From contig JADQBQ010000003.1 of assembly GCA_016278505.1 (NCBI GenBank), forward strand, positions 1-64,000: 64,000 nt of DNA, given 5' to 3'. Each line of letters opens with the position of its first letter. The stretch's first letter is position 1. Origin of the DNA: Clostridiales bacterium. Its GTDB lineage: Bacteria > Bacillota > Desulfotomaculia > Desulfotomaculales > VENG01. This document shows positions 17,450 through 26,686 of this stretch, piece after piece. Under the pieces are notes generated by a model. That model did not search any database, was not told where the DNA came from, and saw only the letters and a program-made list of their open reading frames with translations. The translations under genes and the position numbers were made by a program.

Positions 17450-18289
17450 ATGATAGAAATAGGGAAGATGCATAAATTGCAAGTAATTGGAAAGAGTGAA
17501 ATGGGGACGTATTTGAATTTTAAAAACGCCAGAGGCAGGGATGATATTTTATTGCCTAAAAATAAGGAGCCCCAGGAATTTGAAATAGGTGATGAAATAG
17601 AGGTATTTGTTTATAAAGATTCTGAGGACAAAACAATAGCTACGCTTAAAAAACCAAAGTTGACAATGGGAGAGTTGGGCCTTTTAAGAGTAGTAGATAT
17701 TACAAAATTTGGTGCTTTTTTAGACTGGGGTCTACCGAAAGACTTGTTATTGCCTTTCAGAGAACAAGAGGGTGAGATTACAAAAGGAGATTTGTGTCTG
17801 GTAGGTTTATATATTGATGATAACGATAAAATATGTGCAACTATGCATATATATAATTTGCTAAGCACCGAATCTCCATATAAAAAGAATGATAGGGCCC
17901 GCGGAACTGTTTATAGCATAAATAAAGATTATGGAATGTTTGTAGCTGTGGATAATACTTACCATGGATTAATTCATAACAATGAATTATACGGCAATTA
18001 CACTGTAGGTAACAATATAGAAGTAAGGGTTAAAAAGGTGAGAGAGGATGGTAAGCTGGAATTAAGTTTAAGAGAAGAGGCTTACAATGAAATAGAGGGT
18101 GACGCGCAAAAGATTATGGAGCGTTTAAACTCAAGCGGTGGTACTCTTCCAATCAATGATAATAGTTCTCCTGATTATATAAAGGCAGAGTTAAAAATAA
18201 GTAAACGTGCCTTTAAAAGGGCCATCGGGCGACTTTTAAAAGAAGGGGCTGTCAAAATTACAGAGGAAGGCATTGAGAGAATGTGGTAA
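17450..18289 (+). CDS. CvfB/YitL-like S1-domain RNA-binding protein
   Basis: The 279-aa protein has the CvfB architecture. An N-terminal S1-like half is followed by a second S1 repeat with LGLLRVVDITKFGAFLDWG, and a third with YKKNDRARGTVYSINKDYGM. The C-terminal winged helix is ISKRAFKRAIGRLLKEGAV. Family members bind RNA and, in staphylococci and pneumococci, influence virulence gene expression; the biochemical role is general. The ATG at 17450 follows AGAGGG. It is monocistronic and ends before a clear terminator. Confidence 0.85.
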   Translation: MIEIGKMHKLQVIGKSEMGTYLNFKNARGRDDILLPKNKEPQEFEIGDEIEVFVYKDSEDKTIATLKKPKLTMGELGLLRVVDITKFGAFLDWGLPKDLLLPFREQEGEITKGDLCLVGLYIDDNDKICATMHIYNLLSTESPYKKNDRARGTVYSINKDYGMFVAVDNTYHGLIHNNELYGNYTVGNNIEVRVKKVREDGKLELSLREEAYNEIEGDAQKIMERLNSSGGTLPINDNSSPDYIKAELKISKRAFKRAIGRLLKEGAVKITEEGIERMW

Positions 18290-18417
18290 AAAAATTTGTG
18301 AACTTTAGCAGGTGGGAATAGTCTTCCAACGGCAGTAGGCAGGGGCCATGATCAGTATATCCACCGCAGATTTTTAACCTTTAGGTGTAGATGGGTTTAA
18401 GTCAGATAGAAATTTCG

Positions 18418-18450
18418 ACTTCGGGTTTAAGGCCCGAAGTTTTCTGCTTT
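18418..18450 (+). terminator. Intrinsic terminator after the CvfB-like gene
   Basis: ACTTCGGG (18418-18425) pairs with CCCGAAGT (18433-18440) around a 7-nt loop, followed by TTTCTGCTTTT. Confidence 0.75.
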
Positions 18451-18470
18451 TATGGGGTGATGGGTAATAG

Positions 18471-18499
18471 TTGCATCTGTAAGTCTAAAAGATTATAAT
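18471..18499 (+). promoter_or_regulatory. Sigma-A promoter of the MATE-marR operon
   Basis: TTGCAT (18471-18476) and TATAAT (18494-18499) with a 17-nt spacer. The start site would fall inside the palindrome at 18501-18520, so a bound repressor would block initiation. Confidence 0.78.
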
Positions 18500-18500
18500 C

Positions 18501-18520
18501 ATGGTTGCATATACAACCAT
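18501..18520. promoter_or_regulatory. MarR-type operator over the MATE-marR start site
   Basis: ATGGTTG (18501-18507) and CAACCAT (18514-18520) form a perfect inverted repeat with a 6-nt centre. The GTTG-N6-CAAC core is shared with the operator at 14485-14528. It is most likely bound by the MarR protein encoded at 20008. Confidence 0.72.
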
Positions 18521-18568
18521 TAACCTAATTAATAATTCCAAGACTTGAGAGGGAGGAGAGGCAAATAT

Positions 18569-19945
18569 ATGCATAAATCCCAATACTTGGGCGAGGAAAA
18601 AATTCCAAAGTTGTTATTGAGGTTCTCCATACCTACTATTGCGGGAATGTTAGTTAATGCCATTTATAATGTGGTGGACAGAATTTTCATCGGCAACAGT
18701 GTAGGATCTCTTGGCATAGCCGGGATTACTATCGGTTTTCCTATAATGCTGATTACTATGGCATTTGCAATGCTGGTTGGCTTAGGGGCGACCTCTCTGA
18801 TATCCATCAAACTGGGAGAGCGCAATGAAAAAGAGGCCGAATTAATCCTGGGCAACGGTATTGTTTTATTGATATTGGTTTCCGTACTTATTTCCGGGGT
18901 GGGATTATTATTTTTGGATCCCCTTTTGAAACTCTTCGGCGCCAGTGAGGAGGTTCTTCCCTATGCCAGGGAATACATCCAAATTATCCTACTGGGAACT
19001 GTTTTCATGTCCACGGGCTTTGGAATGAGCAATTTCATTCGGGCAGAAGGAAAGCCTGTGATATCCATGTATACCATGTTGATCGGGGCAATTTTGAACA
19101 TTATCTTAAACCCCATATTTATCTTTGGCTTTGGTTGGGGAATAAAGGGGGCTGCGCTGGCCACCGTCCTTTCCCGCACAGTTTCCACTGTATGGGTAGT
19201 TTATTACTTTTTAAGTGCGAGAAGTTACCTAAAAATACAAGTAAAGAACTTTAATTTACAAATGCCGTATGTATGGAAGATACTAGCTATTGGCTCCGCA
19301 CCTTTCGCCATGCAGCTCTCTAACAGTCTATTAAATGTAATCATGAATAAAAGATTAAGTGATTATGGCGGTGATGTGGCAGTTGCAGGTATAGGGGTTA
19401 TAATGAGTGTTGCAGTTTTAATGCTGATGCCTGTTATCGGCATTAACCAGGGGGCCCAACCTATAATCGGGTATAATTACGGTGCGGGGCAGTTTAAGCG
19501 GGTTAAGGATACTTTAAAGCTGGCCATTGGGGCGGCAACATTAATTGTGTGTGTGGGATTTGTTATCATCCAGTTATTCCCACAGCAGATTATTTATTTA
19601 TTCAATAGAGAAGACCAGGCACTTTTGCAATTTGGCACGCATGCGCTTCGCATCTTCTTATTATTTTTGCCCGTTATTGGCTTCCAAATTGTGGGGGCTA
19701 ATTATTTCCAGGCAGTTGGAAAACCCAGGCAAGCCATGTTTTTAAGTTTATCCAGACAAGTTCTGGTCTTAATCCCTCTAATTTTGATTCTACCTAACTT
19801 TTACGGTTTAGACGGTATATTGTATGCTGCTCCCGTATCGGATCTAACTTCTGCAATACTAACGGGGGTATTCTTATATATGGAAATAAAAAACTTGAAT
19901 GAGAAAACTAAAGCTAATCTGCAACCTTGCAGTGAAGGAATATAA
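18569..19945 (+). CDS. MATE family multidrug/metabolite efflux transporter
   Basis: A 458-aa protein with twelve hydrophobic segments in two homologous halves. MATE hallmarks include GAILNIILNPIFIFGFGWGI and PVIGINQGAQPIIGYNYGA, typical of the NorM/DinF-like DMT-independent exporters that use Na+ or H+. ATG 18569 is chosen because GGGAGGAGAGG ends 7 nt upstream; an upstream TTG at 18545 lies before that site. It is cotranscribed with a MarR regulator 62 nt downstream, a standard drug-efflux arrangement. Substrate unknown. Confidence 0.9.
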   Translation: MHKSQYLGEEKIPKLLLRFSIPTIAGMLVNAIYNVVDRIFIGNSVGSLGIAGITIGFPIMLITMAFAMLVGLGATSLISIKLGERNEKEAELILGNGIVLLILVSVLISGVGLLFLDPLLKLFGASEEVLPYAREYIQIILLGTVFMSTGFGMSNFIRAEGKPVISMYTMLIGAILNIILNPIFIFGFGWGIKGAALATVLSRTVSTVWVVYYFLSARSYLKIQVKNFNLQMPYVWKILAIGSAPFAMQLSNSLLNVIMNKRLSDYGGDVAVAGIGVIMSVAVLMLMPVIGINQGAQPIIGYNYGAGQFKRVKDTLKLAIGAATLIVCVGFVIIQLFPQQIIYLFNREDQALLQFGTHALRIFLLFLPVIGFQIVGANYFQAVGKPRQAMFLSLSRQVLVLIPLILILPNFYGLDGILYAAPVSDLTSAILTGVFLYMEIKNLNEKTKANLQPCSEGI

Positions 19946-20007
19946 GAACCGGCTGTGGTAATTATCAAGTATTCGATTCTAAATACAATCGGAGTGAAAG
20001 TTTACCA

Positions 20008-20448
20008 ATGAATAAAGAAAATTCAATTGGCCGCTGGATATCAATACTGTACAGGTATGGACAAATCTATGTCGGCAAAAGATTAAAGCCTTTCGGTATT
20101 GGAAAAGGACAATTTATGTACCTGATGAAGCTTTTCGAAAAAGACGGTCTTACCCAGGATGAGCTGTCCGAAAAGCTTAATATGGATAAAGGGACTACGG
20201 CGCGAGCTTTATTAAAGCTTGAAGAGCAGGGGTATATTGTCCGCAAAGAAAATAAACATGACAGGCGTTCCAATCAAGTTTTTTTAACTGAACAGTCGAA
20301 AAATATGAAATCTGATCTTTTTTCAGTTTTACATGACTGGACAGAAATATTATCTCAAAACTTAAGCGAGGAAGAACGACAACAAGTTTTAGTCTTACTG
20401 GACAGAATGTCGAATAATGCAGCAGAGTATATATACGAACACAGATAG
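20008..20448 (+). CDS. MarR family transcriptional regulator
   Basis: A 146-aa winged-helix regulator. The HTH/wing region is LTQDELSEKLNMDKGTTAR, then LEEQGYIVRKENKHDRR, with the DRR wing signature of MarR proteins. It probably represses its own operon through the palindrome at 18501-18520, and perhaps the MFS gene through the related site at 14485. It is downstream of the MATE gene in the same direction. Confidence 0.9.
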   Translation: MNKENSIGRWISILYRYGQIYVGKRLKPFGIGKGQFMYLMKLFEKDGLTQDELSEKLNMDKGTTARALLKLEEQGYIVRKENKHDRRSNQVFLTEQSKNMKSDLFSVLHDWTEILSQNLSEEERQQVLVLLDRMSNNAAEYIYEHR

Positions 20449-20519
20449 GCTCCCACCCCATGTAAGGGGTGCAAGGGTTGCGCAGGAGGAGACATCACAG
20501 GAGGTATTAAACAATAGCA

Positions 20520-20732
20520 ATGGATTTAATTGGTCTACTAATTATTCTCATAATTTTAATATGCTCAATTTTGGCTGCAGCTAGAACAGCTCAAATTTTA
20601 GAAGAGCTAAAGGAAATCAAGCAGGCCTTGGGGATCGATGTTAGCAAGGATGGTAAATTGTTTACGGATTGGGTAGAGGAAATGGAACGACAGTATAACT
20701 GCGGGCCAAAATCCGGCAACAAAGAAAACTAA
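20520..20732 (+). CDS. Small single-pass membrane protein, 70 aa
   Basis: Residues 3-22 (LIGLLIILIILICSILAAAR) form one transmembrane helix followed by a charged, helical cytoplasmic tail (ILEELKEIKQALG). I do not recognise a family. The AGGAGG site at about 20500 is 14 nt from the ATG, an unusually long spacing, so expression may be weak. It lies between the MarR gene and a convergent lipoprotein. Confidence 0.5.
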   Translation: MDLIGLLIILIILICSILAAARTAQILEELKEIKQALGIDVSKDGKLFTDWVEEMERQYNCGPKSGNKEN

Positions 20733-20746
20733 TATCAGGATTAAGG

Positions 20747-21277
20747 CTAATTATGTGTCAACCGTTGAAAGCCCCAATTCACAAAATGTCTTCCATCCCA
20801 ATTTTTATGATGTACCAAACAAAGCTCAAAATCGCTTTTATACCAGAAACTTGATATTGTTAAATTATCTCCTTCTGCTTGTTTTTCAACCATATACGCT
20901 CCGAATTCCTGCCTATAAAATTCCTGAAGTTTTATGTAGAGATTCTCAGCACCTGTTTTATCATTGAACTCCACGGAAAACCCGTATCCGTAAAGTTTAT
21001 TATCTTCAAAGTTGAACTCCAACTCGGCCATATAACCTAACACATTTGTAGGCACAGTGGCTTCCGTTAAACTTTCCTTAGCATCAATCTCAGGATGGCC
21101 CTCAGGTTTATTGGGGCCGACATCCGGGAATTTTTGTTTTACTTCCTGATAAGTAACCCCAAACGCCAACTCTTTGATCAACATCAACTTCTCATTGTCA
21201 CTTAGAGCTGTTTGGCTGCTGCAGCCTGTGAATGTAAAGATAAACAACAATCCTAGTAAAAGGAACTTTCTGATCAT
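20747..21277 (-). CDS. Predicted lipoprotein of unknown function, 176 aa
   Basis: A signal peptide with a lipobox-like end (LLFIFTFTGCSS) predicts lipidation at Cys19. The mature part has an acidic, mixed alpha/beta sequence (LAFGVTYQEVKQKFPDVGP and FWYKSDFELCLVHHKNWDG). It could be a small BLIP- or NTF2-like fold, which is a guess. It is transcribed alone on the reverse strand, divergent from the TetR gene. Confidence 0.65.
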   Translation of the reverse strand: MIRKFLLLGLLFIFTFTGCSSQTALSDNEKLMLIKELAFGVTYQEVKQKFPDVGPNKPEGHPEIDAKESLTEATVPTNVLGYMAELEFNFEDNKLYGYGFSVEFNDKTGAENLYIKLQEFYRQEFGAYMVEKQAEGDNLTISSFWYKSDFELCLVHHKNWDGRHFVNWGFQRLTHN

Positions 21278-21515
21278 AAAATCCTGACTCCTCTGATTTT
21301 ATAAATTAGTCATTATAATTAATATTACAGAAATTACTTTATCTTCCCTTTTCATACCTTACTCCCCCATGCAGAACAATCCAAACCTTCACCTTTTTTA
21401 TTTGTTCAGTTGACTCGACTTTATCCACCTCTATATGTATAAGTGTCCTGTACGTGAAAAATGTTACACAGGTTTTTAAAAAATTTCCGGATCATACTAC
21501 TGGTAAAAAATATAC

Positions 21516-21544
21516 TTGATACTATACCGTCCGGATGGTATAGT
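21516..21544 (+). promoter_or_regulatory. tetR promoter overlapped by a 24-bp near-perfect palindrome
   Basis: TTGATA (21516-21521) and TATAGT (21539-21544) have a 17-nt spacer. ACTATACCGTCC (21521-21532) and GGATGGTATAGT (21533-21544) are reverse complements at 11 of 12 positions and cover the spacer and -10 element. This fits autorepression by the TetR protein 29 nt downstream. Confidence 0.78.
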
Positions 21545-21572
21545 AATAAAAATGTGGTAACGGGGGAGAAAA

Positions 21573-22106
21573 TTGATTAGAAAATCAAAACGTGTAGCTA
21601 TCCTTCACTCAGCTGCCCGGATTATCCAAAACAAAGGCATCTTTAATTTAACCCTTGATGCAGTTGCCGAGGAAGCAGGGGTTAGCAAAGGGGGTTTACT
21701 GTATCACTTTCCTTCCAAAGAAGCTTTGGTTTCCGGTATGGTCCACCATTTAATTCAACAATACGTCGATCGCATAGAGGACAGCGCAAGCAAAGATAAA
21801 CACCACAAGGGCAAGTGGACTCGCGCATTTATGCAGGAAACGTTTTACCAAGTCCAAACCAATAAAGACATGGAAGCCAGTTTATTGGCTGCTGTGGCCG
21901 TAAACCCCAGCTTGTTGGAACCTATTCAGAAAGCTTATCATGAGTGGCAGGAGCAGATCGAAAATGACGGGCTGGACCCGGTTGATGCCACCATATTGCG
22001 TTTAGCACTTGATGGTTTGTGGTTTTCAGCATTATTTAACCTGGCACCGTTGGATAATGATTTTAAGGAAAAAATTTTAAACGCTTTAATTGAGAAAACA
22101 AGGTAA
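21573..22106 (+). CDS. TetR family transcriptional regulator
   Basis: A 177-aa regulator starting at TTG 21573 behind GGGGGAG. The N-terminal HTH is AILHSAARIIQNKG, then LDAVAEEAGVSKGGLLYHFP, with the SKGGLYHHF-type signature. The C-terminal domain is the TetR_C type used for ligand binding. It is probably autorepressing through the palindrome at 21521-21544 and controls the small membrane exporter downstream. Confidence 0.9.
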   Translation: MIRKSKRVAILHSAARIIQNKGIFNLTLDAVAEEAGVSKGGLLYHFPSKEALVSGMVHHLIQQYVDRIEDSASKDKHHKGKWTRAFMQETFYQVQTNKDMEASLLAAVAVNPSLLEPIQKAYHEWQEQIENDGLDPVDATILRLALDGLWFSALFNLAPLDNDFKEKILNALIEKTR

Positions 22107-22176
22107 ACTCGTTTCAGCTAAAGCTGAACATCAAGGTGGAAACATTAAAAACTGATGCAGAAATAAAGAGGTAGTC

Positions 22177-22608
22177 ATGTTAAAACAATTCATAATCGTC
22201 GCACTGCTGTCTATGACTCCCTGGGGCGAATGGGCCGTGGCAATTCCTGCCGGTCTGTTAATGGATCTGCCTTTTTTCCCCATACTGATTGTTGCTTTTG
22301 CCGGTAATTTGTTGCCCGTGCTTTTGATCTGTGTTTTATGGCAAAAATTTCAATATATACTAACTGACTGGCAGCAAAAAAGAAAGCATAAGACTCAAAG
22401 TATTTATAAACGTTACGGTGTTTTAGGCCTTATCTTTATTGCACCTGTTTCCGTAGGAGTATACCTTTCTTCAGTCACGGCCCTCTTAACCGGCATTTCG
22501 GCCCGGAGGACCATTTTCTTGCACATGTATTGCCTGGCCTTTTGGGGAGCAGCTATTAGTATCCTGTATCTATTGGGACTAAAAGCCTGGGGTTTTTTAG
22601 CCCTATAA
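22177..22608 (+). CDS. Small multidrug export protein family (PF06695-like)
   Basis: A 143-aa membrane protein with about four helices. The MTPWGEWAVAIPAGL start and the APVSVGVYLSSVTALL segment are typical of the small multi-drug export family. Function in the family is poorly proven. The gene follows tetR by 70 nt, probably in one operon, which supports an inducible efflux role. Confidence 0.72.
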   Translation: MLKQFIIVALLSMTPWGEWAVAIPAGLLMDLPFFPILIVAFAGNLLPVLLICVLWQKFQYILTDWQQKRKHKTQSIYKRYGVLGLIFIAPVSVGVYLSSVTALLTGISARRTIFLHMYCLAFWGAAISILYLLGLKAWGFLAL

Positions 22609-22617
22609 ACAAGGCAA

Positions 22618-22646
22618 ATGACGACTGTTAAGACCACAGCCGTCAT
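22618..22646. terminator. Hairpin between convergent genes
   Basis: ATGACGACTGT (22618-22628) and ACAGCCGTCAT (22636-22646) pair at 10 of 11 positions. It sits in the convergent gap, overlapping the end of the HMG-CoA lyase gene. There is no long T-run. Confidence 0.4.
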
Positions 22647-23557
22647 GAGGTATAACTAGCTTTGCACCCCAGGTGTGAAACCCTCGCGGGTAACGAGCGG
22701 CCCAGCGTTTCTTCCAGTAAGCGCGTGCAGCGGGCAATACCCTCCAGGTCGATGGATGTTTTTATACCCATGCTGTGCAGCATGAAAATAAGATCTTCCG
22801 TAGGGACGTTGCCCGTAGCGCCGGGTATGGCCGGGCACCCCCCAATACCGCCCACGGAACTCTCCAGTATAGTTACCCCGGCCTGGATGCCCGTGATGAT
22901 ATTGGCCAACCCCAGGCCCCTGGTATCGTGAAAGTGCAGGGCCCAGGTAACTTCCGGGTAACCGGCGGCAAGCTCTTTAACCAAGGTGTATACCTGCCGT
23001 GGATGCCCCAGTCCGGCGGTGTCCGCCAGAGTTATCTCTTTTATGCCCGCTTCCAGCATGCCTTCTACCACAACACTTACCTGCCCGCGGTCTATCTTAC
23101 CCTGGTCGGGGCAGCCAAAGGCCGTAGCTACCGCCCCCCTGACCCCGGTTCCGCCACCGGAAGCCAGGGGGCTAATTTCCTTTAGGGCTTGCAAAGATTG
23201 GCTGACGGACATCTTCACGTTGGCCCGGTTATGGGCTTCGCTGGCGGAAACAACCACCATCACTTCCCGAACACCTGTATTTAAAGCTCTCTGCATACCC
23301 ATTACATTTCCCACCAGAGCACTAAGCACAACCCCGTTCGGGATATCGCCTATACCGTCCAGAATCACTTCGGCATCACTCAATTGGGGTATGGCCCGGG
23401 GGTGGACAAAAGAGGTGGCCTCAATGGCGCTGACCCCAGCCCGTATTAGCGCTCTCAGCAGTTTTATTTTTACCTCACTGGAAACAAATCTGTCCTCACT
23501 CTGTAACCCGTCTCTGAGGCCAACTTCTCTAATTTTTACATAATCAGGCCACTGCAC
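22643..23557 (-). CDS. mvaB: Hydroxymethylglutaryl-CoA lyase
   Basis: Cleaves HMG-CoA to acetyl-CoA and acetoacetate, the last step of leucine breakdown. All active-site signatures are present: REVGLRDGLQSE, the metal His pair in LHFHDTRGLGLAN, and the catalytic Cys in GGIGGCPAIPGATGN. It has 304 residues, the normal length. It is the last gene of the reverse-strand acyl-CoA operon. Its product acetoacetate would be used by the acetoacetyl-CoA synthetase encoded just upstream. Confidence 0.92.
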   Translation of the reverse strand: MQWPDYVKIREVGLRDGLQSEDRFVSSEVKIKLLRALIRAGVSAIEATSFVHPRAIPQLSDAEVILDGIGDIPNGVVLSALVGNVMGMQRALNTGVREVMVVVSASEAHNRANVKMSVSQSLQALKEISPLASGGGTGVRGAVATAFGCPDQGKIDRGQVSVVVEGMLEAGIKEITLADTAGLGHPRQVYTLVKELAAGYPEVTWALHFHDTRGLGLANIITGIQAGVTILESSVGGIGGCPAIPGATGNVPTEDLIFMLHSMGIKTSIDLEGIARCTRLLEETLGRSLPARVSHLGCKASYTS

Positions 23558-23592
23558 CTTCTCACCCCTTAATAACTATTCTGAGGAGCTGG

Positions 23593-25545
23593 CTAATTCT
23601 GCAACTCGGGAATATCTTTATAGTAATCCAGCGCCTGTGGGTTGGCCAACGCGTCCTTGTTTAAAACAGGCTGGTTGTGTATCACGTTTCTCACGGCTAG
23701 TTCCACCTTCTTGCCGTTTATGGTATAAGGAATGTCCTTTACGCTGATAATTTTGGCCGGCATGTGGCGCGGGGTGGCGTTTTCCCTAATGGCCTTTTTG
23801 ATTTTCTTGCTAAATTCACTGCTTAACTCCTGCCCTTCAGCCAGCCTGACAAATAGAATCACCCGCACATCGTTGTCCCAATCCTGTCCCACCACCAGGC
23901 TGTCCAGAATCCCGGGCAGAGTTTCCACCTGGCGGTAAATCTCGGCTGTGCCTATCCGTACACCGCCTGGATTAAGGGTGGCGTCGGAACGCCCGTAGAT
24001 GATTACGCCGCCCGTTTCGGTGATTTCGATATAGTCCCCGTGGTGCCACACGTTGGGGTAAACATTGAAATAGGCTTTCTTGAACTTCTGCTGCTCCGGG
24101 TCGTTCCAGAACCCAATGGGCATGGAGGGGAACGGCTTTGTACACACCAGTTCACCTTTTTGGTTGGTTACCGGTTTTCCTTCGAGGCCGAAGGACTCAA
24201 CCTTCATACCTAGTCCCCGGCACTGCAGTTCCCCGGCGTAGACCGGCCCCACGGGGTTGCCCAGGACAAAACAGGAAATGATGTCCGTGCCGCCCGAGAT
24301 GGAGGAAAGGCATAGGTCCTGCTTAACCTCCCGGTAGACGTACTCGAAAGTTTCCGCAGAAAGGGGAGAGCCCGTGGAAAGAATGGCCTGCAGGTGGTCC
24401 AGGTCATACTCCCGTCCGGGTTTAAAGCCTTCCTTTTCTAAAGAGGCCAGGTACTTGGCACTGGTCCCGAAAACTGTTACCTTTTCATCCCGAGCCAGCT
24501 TAAACAGCGCACCGGGACCAGGATAGAAGGGTGAGCCGTCGAAAAGCGTGAGGGTGGCTCCCACGGCCAGGGCACTCACCAGCCAATTCCACATCATCCA
24601 GCCGCAGGTGGTGTAGTAAAAGATGTTGTCCTCTCTGGTGATGTTGGTGTGCAGGATGTGTTCCTTAAGGTGCTGAATCAGGGTGCCGCCGGCCCCGTGC
24701 ACGATACATTTGGGCACTCCGGTGGTACCGGAGGAATACATGATGTAAAGTGGGTGATCGAAGGGTAATTGTTCAAATTCTATTTCCAGGCCGGATTCCT
24801 GCGCCAGGAAATCCTGGAAATACACCGCGTTAGGTACTTCGCTAATATCGGGCTTTTCTTCCGTGTAAGGGACCACCACCACTTTTTCGATAGACGGAAT
24901 ATCTTTTAAAAACCCGCCGATACGCCCCAAAGAGTCAAAGGTCTTCCCGTTATAGAAATAGCCGTTGGCGGTGAAAAGCACCCGGGGTTCTATTTGACCG
25001 AATCGATCCAACACCCCTTTAAGACCGAAGTCCGGGGAGCATGAGGACCAGATGGCGCCGATGCTGGTGGTGGCCAGCATGGCGATAACCGTTTCCATCA
25101 TGTTGGGCATGAAGCCGGCCACCCGGTCTCCACTTTTAATGCCCATTTCCCGCAGTGAGCGGGCCAGGCGGGCCACCCTGTCGTAAAGCTCATTATAGGA
25201 TATCCGTACCGGGTCCTGCATTTCACTTTTAAAGATCATAGCGGTGCGATCGTCTCTGTAGCGCAACAAGTTCTGGGCGAAATTCAGTTCGGCTCCCGCA
25301 AACCACCTGGCGCCGAGCATCTCATTCAGGTTTTCCACGACGCTGTCATAGGTTCGGGAGGCCCTGATGTCACCGAATTCCCACATAGCTGCCCAGAAGT
25401 CGGGGATGCTGGTGACGGACCACTGGTATAGGTCTATATATGTTTTTAGCTCCAACCCGTACTTTTTATTAACAAAATTTATAAATCCAGTCATGTTGGC
25501 TTGTTCTTTATGTTGGTCAGACGGCTCCCAAAGTAGCTTTTTCAT
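23593..25545 (-). CDS. Acetoacetyl-CoA synthetase
   Basis: An ANL-superfamily ligase of about 650 residues that activates acetoacetate with ATP and CoA. The P-loop-like motif is [13 protein letters not shown]; the adenylate-binding and hinge region is [19 protein letters not shown], diagnostic of acetoacetyl-CoA synthetases. The end motif is [15 protein letters not shown], with the catalytic Lys. The ATG at 25545 is preferred because AAGGAGG lies about 9 nt upstream; the ATG at 25554 abuts the ribosome site. It lies between two HMG-CoA lyase family genes, consistent with converting acetoacetate to acetoacetyl-CoA for thiolysis. Confidence 0.9.
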   Translation of the reverse strand: MKKLLWEPSDQHKEQANMTGFINFVNKKYGLELKTYIDLYQWSVTSIPDFWAAMWEFGDIRASRTYDSVVENLNEMLGARWFAGAELNFAQNLLRYRDDRTAMIFKSEMQDPVRISYNELYDRVARLARSLREMGIKSGDRVAGFMPNMMETVIAMLATTSIGAIWSSCSPDFGLKGVLDRFGQIEPRVLFTANGYFYNGKTFDSLGRIGGFLKDIPSIEKVVVVPYTEEKPDISEVPNAVYFQDFLAQESGLEIEFEQLPFDHPLYIMYSSGTTGVPKCIVHGAGGTLIQHLKEHILHTNITREDNIFYYTTCGWMMWNWLVSALAVGATLTLFDGSPFYPGPGALFKLARDEKVTVFGTSAKYLASLEKEGFKPGREYDLDHLQAILSTGSPLSAETFEYVYREVKQDLCLSSISGGTDIISCFVLGNPVGPVYAGELQCRGLGMKVESFGLEGKPVTNQKGELVCTKPFPSMPIGFWNDPEQQKFKKAYFNVYPNVWHHGDYIEITETGGVIIYGRSDATLNPGGVRIGTAEIYRQVETLPGILDSLVVGQDWDNDVRVILFVRLAEGQELSSEFSKKIKKAIRENATPRHMPAKIISVKDIPYTINGKKVELAVRNVIHNQPVLNKDALANPQALDYYKDIPELQN

Positions 25546-25573
25546 GAATCGCATACCTCCTTATGATGACTGG

Positions 25574-26590
25574 TTAAAATCCTGTGGGCTCCTTGGGAAT
25601 GCGCCCGGTCTTAATGCATTCACTACGCAGCCGGCGCCCAACGATCTTTTCCATCATCTGCCCAATTTCCAGTACTCTGTCCACATCCACGCCAGTGTCG
25701 ATGCCCATCTCGTCCATCATCACCACCATGTCCTCGGTGGAGGTAAGGCCAACGATGTTGGGGTCTTGGTAGTAGTAGGCGCCGGTACCGGATACGGGAC
25801 AGCCGTCCACGAAGTTGCTGGGCTGGCCGCCGAGACCACCTATGGTGCTTTCATATTGGGTTATCCCGGCCTGCAGAGCCGCCAGGACGTTGGCCAGGCC
25901 CCAGCCCCGGGTAACATGGAAATGGGCCACGTGCAGTTCTGGGTTGGGTAGGGCGTCCATGATCATGGAAAAGTATTCGTAAACTTTATCCGGAGGTGCT
26001 GAACCGTCGTGGTCTGCGTGCTCGATGTCGTCGGCACCGATATCCAGATAGCGTTTGGTGAATTCCACTGCCTTTTGCAGTTCGGTGGGGCCCTCAATGG
26101 GGCAGCCCCAGATGGTACTTACCGTGCCGCAGACCTTTATTCCCGCGTCATGGGCCTTTCTAATGCAGCGCTCGCTTTCGGCCCAATATTCCTTGTGGCC
26201 CAGCCCTGAGTTTTTAAACATGTGGGAGGGCGAGGTGGATACCATCATTAAGATACGGTCCGGGCCGTAGCCCTCCTTTCTAGCCTCAATGGCCCTGTCT
26301 ACCGCCCTTTCCCGGATGGTAATAGCGGTCATTTCCACATCGTCCAGTTTGTCCTTAACCCGCTTGCTGGCGCGGATAGCTTTGAAGAGTTCATCGGCAT
26401 CGGCAAACTGGGGCATCCCCCTGGGATTGCCGAAATTGGAAACCTCAATACGCTTAAACCCGGCCAGAATCAATTCTTCCAGGCACCAGAGCTTAGCCCG
26501 GGTGGGGATGAATTTTTCTTCGTGCTGAAAGCCGTCCCGTACGGTGATGTCTCCAATAACCACTTGTTTGGGATAATTCAGTGTTAACAA
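25574..26590 (-). CDS. HMG-CoA lyase-like protein lacking the catalytic cysteine
   Basis: A 338-aa DRE-TIM (HMGL-like) protein. The RDG active-site motif (GDITVRDGFQHEE) and the metal His pair (HFHVTRGWGLAN) are kept. In place of the GG-C-P catalytic Cys loop it has TIGGLGGQPSNFVDG, so Cys is replaced by Gln. True HMG-CoA lyase activity is therefore doubtful. It could cleave or condense a different acyl-CoA. Its place in the operon, beside a normal HMG-CoA lyase, argues for a distinct function in the same pathway. Confidence 0.8.
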   Translation of the reverse strand: MLTLNYPKQVVIGDITVRDGFQHEEKFIPTRAKLWCLEELILAGFKRIEVSNFGNPRGMPQFADADELFKAIRASKRVKDKLDDVEMTAITIRERAVDRAIEARKEGYGPDRILMMVSTSPSHMFKNSGLGHKEYWAESERCIRKAHDAGIKVCGTVSTIWGCPIEGPTELQKAVEFTKRYLDIGADDIEHADHDGSAPPDKVYEYFSMIMDALPNPELHVAHFHVTRGWGLANVLAALQAGITQYESTIGGLGGQPSNFVDGCPVSGTGAYYYQDPNIVGLTSTEDMVVMMDEMGIDTGVDVDRVLEIGQMMEKIVGRRLRSECIKTGRIPKEPTGF

Positions 26591-26686
26591 GCTATTCGCC
26601 TCCTTTGCTTGAGTAATCTACTAACAATGCACTAAGGGAATAAATTTTCAAAATACCGGATTCTTCCTGAAAGGGTCACTTTTCTT

